Shown here in pieces: positions 1 to 6,262 of a stretch of 10,496 nucleotides of DNA (the first letter of the stretch is position 1; each line of letters starts with the position of its first letter). The stretch lies in NCBI GenBank assembly GCA_003024985.2, contig PXIH01S0094401.1; one strand, written 5' to 3'. This DNA is from Euperipatoides rowelli. Lineage: Eukaryota; Onychophora; Udeonychophora; Euonychophora; Peripatopsidae. The position numbers and the translations under genes were made by a program. A model generated the notes under the pieces. It saw only the letters and a program-made list of their open reading frames with translations. It made no database searches and was not told where the DNA came from.

Positions 1-424
1 ATTTTATTGCTATTTTTTGTTGTTTTAAGTTAGTATTTTAATTATACAAACTAATTTGTATTAAGACCATTGATCTTTCTCAATTGTTTTTTCATAAATA
101 AATGATTCTACAAATACATGTAATGTTGTAAAAACAACATGATCCATTTTTAGCTTTGATAACCGAAATAGCCTGAGGCCAATTGCATCTGAATGTTATA
201 CAGTATATTATGCAAAGATGTTATTAATATAAGATTAAACATGATTAGAAAATCTAAATAGTATTCAAAATTAGATAAAATATAAAAACTTAAAGACTTA
301 GGTTAGCGTTGGATAGTAAAGGTTAGGACCGGGGTTGCGGGTTGGGGCTGTAGGGGCCCAGGACCAGAGTATAACCAAACTACATAGAATTTTGGAAATA
401 AATCAAAATATGCATTATTTAGAC
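1..424. other. AT-rich spacer with a small GC-rich patch
   Basis: No coding frame or RNA gene is visible. The stretch is dominated by A/T words. A GC-rich patch at about 301-372 contains GGTTAGG, GGGGTTGCGG and TAGGGGCCCAGG. The core TAGGGGCCC of this patch recurs in reverse complement near 5143-5155 (CAGGGCCCCTAA), so both may be scraps of one interspersed repeat. That link rests on a very short match and is weak. Confidence 0.4.
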
Positions 425-1335
425 CATAATGTTTTTATTGCCAATCTTAATTCTTTGATTGATGATGTCTAGTTAATATCTTGGATAGAGTCTTTCCTCT
501 AGGACAGAATTCAATATGTAACAGCTCCCCATAATATACCAGTAAGAAGTTTTTCATGTGCAAATGGAGTCCCCCAGGGATCTGTCATGGGTGGTATAAT
601 ATTTGGCATTCTAGTTAATAATCTAGCAATAGATAATGAATTTCATCTTAAATATGTAGGCTAGATGACTTGTCTTTGGTGTGGTCCTTGAATTCTTTCT
701 CTAGTAATAAACCTAAAATTTATACAGATATATTTAAAAAAAGGTTAAAAATATTAATTTATTATTGAATCCAACTAAATGTAATACATAACTTTCATTG
801 AAATAAAACTTATCCTGAAATTAAAATTAATAATATTACTATTAATAATGTAAACAAAGTAAAAATATTAGGTGTTTGGTTCCTAGACAATCTCTCTTAG
901 GACACCAAAGTTGAATCCATGTTGAAAAAAGCCAACAAAAGATTGTTTATCATTTATAATTGAAGAGACTAAACGCTAATAAAAATTATTTAATAATTGG
1001 TTATACAACATACATAAGAGCTTTATTAGAGTATTGTGCTCCTGTGTAGTCTCACTCTATGACAGTAAAGCAATCTAAAACTCTTGAATCTTTTCAAAAA
1101 AGAGTTGTAAAATAACACAATTTAAGGAGTACAAGGATGCATTAATGAGCCTTAACTTACGAAAAATTGTATCCTTGAAGTTTGTCCAAGACTTTCTTCC
1201 AAGAATTCCCAACATTTTTTACAAACACCCAACAAACTGTTTCAGGTATAATTTCTAGGAGCTCACATAAATATATTCCATTTTCCAAGACTAAAAGATT
1301 TGATAATCTCCCATAATTTAATTAATTAATTCTTT
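425..1335 (+). pseudogene. LINE (CR1/Jockey-like) ORF2 reverse transcriptase remnant, 3' half
   Basis: This is the decayed C-terminal half of a non-LTR retrotransposon polymerase, the enzyme that copies element RNA into DNA at a nicked target. In reading order I see SWIESFL (from 479), the diagnostic NGVPQGSVMG block (563-592) with IIFGILVNNLA after it, the catalytic DDLSL (664-678), LNPTKC (765-782), VKILGVWF (from 859), LLEYCAPV-SHSM (about 1022-1058), SKTLESFQKRVVK (about 1070-1112) and FDNLP (1299-1313), the order expected for CR1/Jockey-type elements. Stops interrupt it at 470-472, 500-502 and 1047-1049; the last replaces the Trp of the PVW motif. The frame changes at least four times, once just before the catalytic Asp pair, so the Tyr-x-Asp-Asp context is broken. 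The N-terminal part of the polymerase and the endonuclease are absent, typical of 5'-truncated LINE copies. Class assignment is firm; the clade is less so. Confidence 0.85.
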
Positions 1336-1375
1336 GAATCATGATTCATAAGGCCAAATCATTTGTTTTTAATCT

Positions 1376-1398
1376 AAAAAAAAAAAGAAAGAAAGAAA
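1376..1398 (+). repeat. Poly(A) followed by (GAAA)n
   Basis: Eleven A residues (1376-1386) run into three GAAA units. It lies about 40-60 bases after the last recognisable LINE polymerase motif and could be the element's 3' tail. The (AAT)n tract further on is the competing candidate for the tail. Confidence 0.6.
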
Positions 1399-1605
1399 GG
1401 GGAATTTTTTTTTCTTCTTAACTTTGTTTGTGACGAATAATGGTTTAATTTTAATTAATCTAATTATTGTATACTATCTAATTATGTAAAAATCTTCATT
1501 TTCTATAATAATATGCTTAATAATAATCTATGTAAAAATAATTCCACTTCCATGTTTGGACTAGGAATTTTTATCAATCTCTGTTTCTTTGAATAAAATC
1601 CAGCG
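1399..1605. other. AT-rich stretch between the two possible LINE tails
   Basis: No coding signal is visible. It may be the LINE 3' untranslated region if the element really ends at the (AAT)n tract, since it has no motif of its own and stays in the same AT-rich style. An AATAAA-like word (GAATAAAAT) occurs at about 1591-1599, just before the AAT repeat. This reading is an inference. Confidence 0.35.
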
Positions 1606-1636
1606 TAATAATAATAATAACAATAATAATAATAAT
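1606..1636. repeat. (AAT)n microsatellite
   Basis: Trinucleotide repeat of TAA/AAT with a single interruption (AAC) near 1619-1621. Trinucleotide tails of this type end some LINE families, so it may mark the true 3' end of the upstream LINE remnant. On the minus strand it encodes a run of Tyr codons that gives a spurious open frame. Confidence 0.85.
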
Positions 1637-1726
1637 GACAAGGGTCGATGGGGGAGGGGGGGATATTACCCGGACCCATAGTGACTGTTAGGGTTGTAGG
1701 CCTAGCCACACAACCAAAAAAAAAAA
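1637..1726. repeat. G-rich unclassified repeat fragment ending in poly(A)
   Basis: After the microsatellite the base composition jumps: GGG at 1642-1644, five G at 1650-1654 and seven G at 1656-1662, then GGACCCATAGTGACTG and GTAGGCCTAGCC, ending in eleven A at 1716-1726. The abrupt boundaries, with a microsatellite on one side and poly(A) on the other, suggest a short interspersed element or a transposon end. I could not find convincing tRNA-type A and B boxes, so I do not call it a SINE. Confidence 0.4.
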
Positions 1727-2145
1727 GAACTTATCAAATTTTCACAAACAAGGGGTCCATAATTTTCTCTCTGGCCTCATACAGACTAATGATGCCCCTG
1801 ATATGACATACCGTACTTAACAGTAAAAAAAAAAATAAAAGATAATCAAAAATAAAAAAGACCCTAACTGGATTTCCAGTTCTGGGGTCCTGATTAGATG
1901 CAGGGGTCCTGTTTAGGACTGTAAATCTAAAAAATAAGGCAACTGAGCCAGTCATGGATTAAAAGAGCTCCTGAATTTGATAAGCAGACTTTAGTAGATA
2001 GGCTTGTTTTACTTCTTGTATATTCTTTTTTTGTTATGCAGAGTTTTGACAAGATTTTGATTTCTTTTCACTCGCACTTTTGCTAATTTTGCCCAAAGCT
2101 ATAAAAAAATTTAATTGAAAAATGTGCATCAGAAATAAAGGATAA
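1727..2145. other. Unclassified AT-rich region with repeat scraps
   Basis: No supported gene. A GGGGTCCT word occurs twice within 35 bases (about 1883-1915), beside the near-palindrome CTGGATTTCCAG, and GGGGTCC also occurs at about 1754, which suggests fragments of one interspersed repeat. Long A runs (about 1825-1860) make the minus strand look hydrophobic when translated. I read that as composition, not a protein. Confidence 0.35.
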
Positions 2146-2334
2146 AGGTCCTACTATTTTAGAATAAACAAACTAATCAGTAATACAAGATATTTTAACA
2201 TCACCCTGTTAAATGAATTTAATATCCCCTGTAACAAACATAATATCAATGAATTTAATATTCCTTTCACTGAATTTAAAACTCTTTGTAATAATAAATT
2301 CCCCTCAATTCATGATCTTTCTTATGAATTTTAA
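2146..2334 (+). other. 62-codon open frame without a start codon, with an internal NEFNI repeat
   Basis: The frame is open from just after a TAA at 2143-2145 to the TAA at 2332-2334, with no ATG in it. The predicted peptide has the phrase NEFNIP twice, 14 residues apart (roughly residues 24-29 and 38-43), then TEFKTLCNN. At DNA level this is the doubled word AATGAATTTAATAT. It is long for random sequence this rich in A and T, but not long enough to prove coding. I recognise no family. It may be a scrap of a decayed element or simply duplicated AT-rich DNA. Confidence 0.25.
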
Positions 2335-2519
2335 TTCATTAAATAATTATCTTTTAGTATTTTTAACAATATAGGCACTATAATCAATCATATATAAGCC
2401 TACTTTATTTTGATTCTAACTACCAACAATTTTTATTTCTCTATGTTTTTTTAACTATTTGATTGTTAATTCTCTCAATGTAACTATTATATTGCGTAAC
2501 TATTATACTATATTGTTTG
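2335..2519. other. AT-rich spacer with a short direct duplication
   Basis: No gene is visible. The 12-base word GTAACTATTATA occurs at 2480-2491 and again at 2496-2507, next to the presumed outer edge of the gypsy LTR. It may be local slippage; it is not a flanking target-site duplication, because both copies lie on the same side of the element. Confidence 0.45.
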
Positions 2520-2582
2520 TGAAGTGTGTTGAGTACAGATAAAGACACAATAAGATATGAACAATACTTTATTATAAACTAC

Positions 2583-2605
2583 TCAGAAAAGGGGTCTTTT
2601 TCTGA
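2583..2605. repeat. Hairpin, 8-bp stem and 7-base loop
   Basis: TCAGAAAA (2583-2590) pairs perfectly with TTTTCTGA (2598-2605) around GGGGTCT. It lies just upstream of the AATAAA signal in element orientation, inside the presumptive LTR. A structural role in the element RNA is possible but not shown. Confidence 0.6.
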
Positions 2606-2657
2606 TTACAACAAGACTAAGAGAACGATTCAGTTACAACAATAGTTTTCTAGTTTA

Positions 2658-2679
2658 ATGCTGTATTATGCAACAGCAT
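2658..2679. repeat. Hairpin, 7-bp stem and 8-base loop
   Basis: ATGCTGT (2658-2664) pairs with ACAGCAT (2673-2679). It lies within the presumptive LTR, close to the hairpin at 2693-2712. Confidence 0.6.
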
Positions 2680-2692
2680 GTACTATAATGTA

Positions 2693-2736
2693 CTTCTTTT
2701 AACTAAAAGAAGCTACCCCCTTTTTTTAGTTAAAAG
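2693..2736. repeat. Nested and competing inverted repeats around the polypurine tract
   Basis: CTTCTTTTA (2693-2701) pairs with TAAAAGAAG (2704-2712) around only two bases. In addition the 13-base arm 2696-2708 is a perfect reverse complement of 2724-2736. The second pairing would enclose the C5 part of the tract and exclude the first hairpin. The two folds share an arm, so only one can form at a time. Confidence 0.65.
2716..2727 (-). promoter_or_regulatory. Polypurine tract (second-strand primer site) of the minus-strand gypsy
   Basis: On the minus strand this reads seven A then five G, directly between the pol remnant and the presumptive LTR. In LTR retrotransposons such a tract resists RNase H and primes plus-strand DNA synthesis, and the 3' LTR starts right after it. 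Position and composition fit well. Confidence 0.65.
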
Positions 2737-2863
2737 TCAGTCGGTCTTGGGGTCTCCAAGGTCTGGACAAATATTGGATGGTGGGGGTGACTGGGTAGTC
2801 CAGAGTTATTGGTTGTGGGGTTAGGTCGTTCAAGGCATCATTTATAATGTGGGTGCAGGGAGT
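2737..2863 (-). other. Untranslated segment between pol stop and polypurine tract
   Basis: In element orientation this follows the TGA at 2864-2866. It is C-rich on the minus strand and has no recognisable motif. It is expected as a short 3' untranslated spacer of the gypsy element. Confidence 0.4.
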
Positions 2864-3466
2864 TCACAGGTGAGTCCAGTCTGAGGTGGGCATGTTGGGT
2901 GGGGGTCTCGGGGCTTCCGAAGACTCCGGGAGGTGACAAGGGTAGAGCTGATCTGAGTGCCTCTTTCCCTCCCTACCATTTTCAAAGTGAATCCAAAAGG
3001 AGCCTGGGCTTAGGATTTTTTTTATCGTGCCGAGTTCACATTTTTCAAAATATTTATCCAGGTGGTATGATCTTGCGAGGATGCGTTGGACAATTTTCCA
3101 AGGATATAGGTAGGGATGATGACCCTCAACCCCAGAGGAGGAATCCTTCTTGTAAGGAGAGTTGATCTTCTCTAAGCTTGTACAGTGTAGGGGTTGCTTC
3201 CTTGTTGTGTTTGCCTTGGGGCCACCAATTTTTTCAAAACTGCAGATCTTGGAGAGTTTGGGGTCTTTAGAGGTTTCCTGGGTGATGTCTTGGATTGACC
3301 ACGGAAAGTTGTCTAGGAGGTGGATGACCATAATGTCATCAGAAAGTTCTTCTTTGGAGGGGTGGGTGTCCTCTAAAGGTAATCTTGACAATGTGTCAGC
3401 ATTGACGTTGTCTCTAGAGGTCTTGTAACAGATCTCAAAATCATAAGCTGAGAGTATGACAGCCAT
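2864..3466 (-). pseudogene. Gypsy pol remnant: end of RNase H, linker, integrase with deleted core
   Basis: The first residues of this frame (LSAYDFEICYK, then NADTLSRLPL) are the standard end of the gypsy RNase H domain. A linker with SIQDITQETSKDPKLSKI follows. The text LREDQLSLQEGFLLWG that normally precedes the integrase zinc finger is readable only in another frame near 3140-3190, so the line is frameshifted there. Next comes a shortened finger region (ARSYHLDKYFEKCE, one visible Cys). Within about 30 residues the frame reaches GREGKRHSDQLYP, which resembles the very end of K02A2.6-like integrases, and stops at 2864-2866. About 200 residues of integrase core, including the Asp-Asp-Glu catalytic triad, are therefore missing. 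The product could not have been a working integrase. The family call is firm; the exact deletion edges are not. Confidence 0.75.
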
Positions 3467-3838
3467 CTCTGCAGGCGGCTTGCAGCAATGACTGGATTCT
3501 AGTTAAGGGTTTGTAGTCTGTGAAAAGTGTAAACTTTCACATGAAGAGGAATTTATGGAACATTTTGATGCCAAAGACAATTCCAAGGGCTTCCTTATCC
3601 AGTTGGCTGTAGTTCTGCTCTATTTTAGACAAGGTACAGGAGGAAAACATGATGTGTCTTTCTGAGCCATCAGAAAATTTGTGGGAGAGGATGGTGCCGA
3701 TCCCCCATGGGGATGCGTCCATAGCTAGGATGATGGGAAGTTTTGGGTTATAATGTGCCAAGTTTTTGTTTGAGGTGATAGCCAACTTGATTAGGTCAAA
3801 CTGTCTTACAGCATTGCTGTTCCAAGACCATTTAGAAT
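3467..3838 (-). pseudogene. Gypsy RNase H domain remnant
   Basis: RNase H removes the RNA strand during element reverse transcription. The frame shows WSWNSNAVRQF, then AMDASPWGIG with the first catalytic Asp at 3717-3719, LSKIEQNYSQLDKEALGIVFGI with the conserved Glu of the KEAL-type motif, and FTDYKPLTRI with another catalytic Asp at 3516-3518. A TGA at 3537-3539 sits in FLFM-stop-KFTLF, where the family usually has a small residue such as Gly; the frame reads straight on after it. Frameshifts join it to the reverse transcriptase side (near 3838) and to the integrase side (near 3470). The recognised active-site residues are still present, so this is the least damaged part of the minus-strand element. 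Confidence 0.8.
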
Positions 3839-4260
3839 TCTTGCACGAGTCTGTTTAGGGTGGCAGTCTTGGTGGCTTGATCAGGGATAAACTTTCTATA
3901 GTAGCCCACCAGGCCTAGAAAAGAGTGGAGCTGATTGGAGGTTTTTGGTTCTGGGGCTGAGGTGATGGCCTTGATTTTAGCAGGGGAGGGCCTTACCGCC
4001 CTGTGGTGAGGTTATACGGCCCAAGTATTCTACTTGGTGTTTGAAGAAATCACATTTCTCAAGTTTAAGACATATGCCAGCTTTTTCTAGAGCAATAAAC
4101 ACCTTTCTTAGGTCAGATAAATGGGACTCCTTGTCTGTACTTGCAATTAAGATATCCAAATAACAGCTGACATGGTCGATACTAGCTAGAGTGGTGTCCA
4201 TAATTTGCTGGGGCTGATGCAACCTTTAAGGGAAGTCTGTACAAACATGTACAAGTGGGT
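3839..4260 (-). pseudogene. Gypsy reverse transcriptase remnant, C-terminal half
   Basis: The best frame (ATG at about 4222, stop at 3977) holds MDTTLASIDHVSCYLDILIAS, EKAGICLKLEKC and VEYLGRI. Just upstream in other frames RLP and ASAPA can be read (about 4205-4240), matching the usual RLPFG..SAPA block of this family. Downstream, after a frame change in a C run near 3983-3989, KIKAITSAPEP and LGLVGYYRKFIP complete the thumb/connection region. The catalytic YLDD is reduced to YLD followed by Ile (4151-4162), a clean loss of one Asp codon, so the polymerase site is dead even where the frame is open. Fingers, first palm motifs and protease are missing. Element decay is clear; the family assignment is firm. 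Confidence 0.8.
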
Positions 4261-4536
4261 TTTGGTAACTTAAAATCTCTAATTTAATTGAGAAGTGAGT
4301 GTGGCTTCCATAAAGCTGTGTTCCAGCCCTCATAGAAGCTGTCTGTCATCTAATCACTCTAAAAGTGATTAATATACAATTTTTGTTGGTTATTTTAAAC
4401 GAATTTCTTTTATCAAAGCATCAACTCTATTCCTGCATCATAAGCTTTTATTTAGTTATCTAACATATTAACATTGTTAGTCAGCTTAACCTGATAGGAT
4501 ATATTTTCCTATCCCTTCTCAAAATATAGCTATAGC
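4261..4536. other. AT-rich spacer with two short hairpins
   Basis: No gene is recognised. TAATCACT (4351-4358) pairs with AGTGATTA (4364-4371), and GATAGGA (4493-4499) pairs with TCCTATC (4507-4513). The junction with the gypsy fragment lies near 4260-4290 and no LTR-like end is visible, so the element was truncated here rather than ending normally. Confidence 0.5.
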
Positions 4537-4881
4537 TTAAAAACTATTAGCTATCACTTTTGTTGAGGAAGATAATGCAACTATTGTCTGAACCAAAATG
4601 CCGTATTCTCTGTGTTTATCATAGAGCGAGTTATGATTGGGTCCTTCAAAGTTGTAAATAGACATATGTACCAAGCCACTGTAACCACTATGTTTATCAT
4701 AAGATTCGTTACGATTAGGACAGTCTATTTTCTCATAAAAATCTAGAACGCATATGAAAAACATATCTTCCTTGTCTTTTTTCTTAGCAAAAAGCTTATC
4801 AAAATATAAAATTTTTCGCCCCCCCCCCCCTTCCTCCTGTATTTTTTTTTTGCGGACACCCTTGTGCCTGAATTCATGATT
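4537..4881 (-). CDS. Unrecognised open frame with a 26-residue tandem repeat
   Basis: The minus strand is open from 4881 (after a TAA at 4882-4884) to the stop at 4537-4539, 114 codons; the first ATG is at 4762-4764 and gives 75 residues. From that ATG the peptide has a short hydrophobic start (MFFICVLDFYEKID), then two tandem copies of a unit that align as xPNxNxxYDKHxxYxxLV. The DNA copies are 78 bases apart, exactly 26 codons (compare 4592-4644 with 4670-4722, about 64% identical by hand count, with GTTTATCATA shared exactly). Codons upstream of the ATG run into a G12 tract and A-rich DNA and look non-coding. I do not know this family. It could be one exon of a repetitive protein, a decayed gene, or a minisatellite that happens to stay open. 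No promoter or splice site could be assigned with confidence. Confidence 0.35.
   Translation of the reverse strand, partial: NHEFRHKGVRKKKIQEEGGGGRKILYFDKLFAKKKDKEDMFFICVLDFYEKIDCPNRNESYDKHSGYSGLVHMSIYNFEGPNHNSLYDKHREYGILVQTIVALSSSTKVIANSF
4592..4729. repeat. Two-copy 78-bp tandem repeat
   Basis: ACCAA...GTTTATCATA...GTTA.GATT.GG in 4592-4644 is repeated with the same internal spacing at 4670-4722, giving a period of 78 bases. The copies have diverged by about a third. Because 78 is a multiple of three the minus-strand reading frame is preserved across both copies. Confidence 0.6.
4819..4830. repeat. Poly(C) tract of 12
   Basis: Twelve C residues (twelve G on the minus strand), followed by TTCCTCCTG and a run of ten T. 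Such a C-run next to a T-run is unusual in this AT-rich window and may be the edge of an interspersed repeat or a length-uncertain assembly spot. Confidence 0.7.
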
Positions 4882-4884
4882 TTA

Positions 4885-5854
4885 GAGCATTTAGGAGGGA
4901 GACAAAAATATAAAAAAAGTAAAAATTATATTAAAAAATATATACAGTATATAGATTCAAACCAGACCAAGTGGTAATCTAGTTGTACTATTATAATCTG
5001 TTGTTGTCAGTCATATCAGTAACTGATTTAAAGAATACTGTACACATTTCTTCCTAAATATTAACAATATTCAATATTTTTTTACAATACAAATTTGAGG
5101 ATATCACGAACTATCAGGGTGGTTTTCGAGTGGGCGTGCACCCAGGGCCCCTAAAATAAATTTAAAAAAAAATGTATATACTATGGATAGACATTTTATA
5201 GGTTTTATCTATGTTAATAAACAGTAGTTAGTGACCCCAATTTTGATGTCCTAAAAAATAAAATAACGGTTATACAATAAATAATATCAAAATTTTTTTA
5301 GGGTTAACTTCCCTTTGAGACTAAAGTTTGTTACATTAGCCTATTAAAGTGTCACTATTAAAATGAGAGATACTGTAAGTAACAACTCTAATAATAACGA
5401 TGCATGTGTCACGTTTACACCTATTTGTCTTTGGAGATTTAATCGTTTTTAATACTCCAGTTTCTCAAGGTTTGTGCCAATATAATGGCATTGTCTTTTC
5501 CCATTAGAGTTTGGAAAGTGGTAAAAAAAGTATTAAATGAGCAAAGTTATAAGTAAACATGGGGAAGTGATAATCAAAATGATGCAGTGAAGTAATGGTA
5601 ACCGCTCACACAGTGGCATTCTACAAGGCCTAGCTTAGGATGAAAAGGTACATAAAAACTTTCTGTATTGGGCTAATAATTTTTCTTCTTTTCTGAATAA
5701 TGAAACGGTAATCTTTGCCACGTTTTTTCAATAGAAAAATGAATAAAATTGAGATTGATAAATTATTGAATTTCCTCATACAGGAAAAGTACATTGTGCA
5801 CATTTTAGATTTATATGTTCTTGCCAATAATAATAATTTTACTTGTATAATTTT
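4885..5854. other. Long AT-rich stretch without a recognisable gene
   Basis: I see no supported protein or RNA gene in this stretch of nearly 1 kb. It contains a GC-rich scrap at about 5113-5155 (GTGGGCGTGCACCCAGGGCCCC) followed by A-rich sequence, which may be part of an interspersed repeat. The last few hundred bases could include the decayed beginning of the LINE ORF1-like remnant that follows, but no motif supports that. The 65-codon minus-strand frame at 5630-5827 has no recognisable content. Confidence 0.4.
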
Positions 5855-6262
5855 TGTAAAGCCACTTTTGTAGACAGGTTCAGGGAGGAAGTGAAGGCTA
5901 TTGATAAATGGTATTTACGCTTTGTTATTCAAAGAGGGGAGTCACAAGTTATGGACATTTCTGTAGATGGTTTTCCCTTAAATTTTTGGAACAATATGCA
6001 AAAAAAGAGTTAATTAAATATGGGGAAATTAAGAACTTTAAACCTACATATATTGATATAAATCAAATTAAATGAATACAAACCTCTCCAATTTCATTTC
6101 AAATGGTGTTGAAAAAGGCTATTAGAGAAGCGGATGTTCCGGTATATTTTAGTATTGGTAATTTGAAGGCATATATGAAAATGAAAGTAAGACCAAAAAT
6201 GTGTTTTAAGTGTGAACAGTGGGCCATGTAGTTATGGAGTGCCCATTTGCAATTATTCCCCA
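5855..6262 (+). pseudogene. LINE ORF1 (gag-like) remnant with broken CCHC zinc knuckle
   Basis: ORF1 proteins of LINEs coat element RNA; many carry an RRM-like fold followed by CCHC knuckles. The first frame reads RFREEVKAIDKWYLRFVI and DISVDGFPLNFWNN, then shifts in the A7 run at 6000-6006 and continues KELIKYGEIKNFKP, an in-frame TGA near 6073, VLKKAIREADVPVYF, and finally CFKCEQ. The second half of the knuckle, GHVVMECP, is in the next frame from 6222, so one base is missing inside the motif; spacing otherwise fits Cys-x2-Cys-x4-His-x4-Cys. The order, a YGEI-type strand, a VPxYF-type strand, then a knuckle after a short basic stretch (KVRPKM), matches gag-like ORF1 proteins. Sequence after the knuckle is not recognisable. 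It could belong to a LINE of the family seen at the start of the window, but nothing proves that. A degraded domestic gene is the less likely alternative. Confidence 0.6.

Larger units (their letters stand above)
2520..2715 (-). repeat. Presumptive 3' LTR of the minus-strand gypsy element
   Basis: The segment follows the polypurine tract in element orientation, where a 3' LTR must begin. It carries an AATAAA polyadenylation signal on the minus strand (complement of 2568-2573), as expected for an LTR R/U5 region. Three clear hairpins occur within it (2583-2605, 2658-2679, 2693-2712). The boundaries are uncertain: the inner end would begin TAGCTTC rather than the usual TG, and the outer end could be any of several TG words between 2514 and 2530. 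No second copy is in the window to compare with. Confidence 0.55.
2520..4260 (-). mobile_element. Ty3/gypsy LTR retrotransposon remnant, minus strand
   Basis: Reading the minus strand from about 4260 down, the order is reverse transcriptase (C-terminal half), RNase H, linker, integrase remnant, polypurine tract and presumptive 3' LTR, which is the canonical Ty3/gypsy order. Motif wording (VEYLGRI, LGLVGYYRKFIP, AMDASPWGIG, LSKIEQNYSQLDKEAL, LSAYDFEICY) fits the K02A2.6-like group common in animals. Gag, protease, the first half of reverse transcriptase and the 5' LTR are missing, and the integrase core is deleted. It appears more GC-rich than the sequence around it, by eye, and may be younger than its neighbours. 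Confidence 0.85.

Noticed and set aside
1503-1709. 68-residue minus-strand open frame
   Set aside because: Its middle is a Tyr run produced by the (AAT)n microsatellite, and the rest comes from low-complexity G-rich and AT-rich DNA. No family is recognisable.
1734-1955. 73-residue minus-strand frame with a hydrophobic stretch that could pass for a membrane segment
   Set aside because: The hydrophobic part is a translation of A/T homopolymers (Phe and Leu codons). The flanks contain GGGGTCCT repeat words, so I read it as repeat DNA.
2480-2507. 12-base direct repeat as a target-site duplication of the gypsy element
   Set aside because: Both copies lie on the same side of the element and only 16 bases apart, and gypsy target-site duplications are normally 4-6 bases flanking both ends.
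2899-3428. Two plus-strand open frames of 88 residues each
   Set aside because: They lie opposite the minus-strand gypsy pol, which has clear RNase H and integrase motifs; these are antisense shadows.
5630-5827. 65-residue minus-strand frame
   Set aside because: Low-complexity Lys, Ile and Phe content from AT-rich DNA, and no motif or neighbour supports it.
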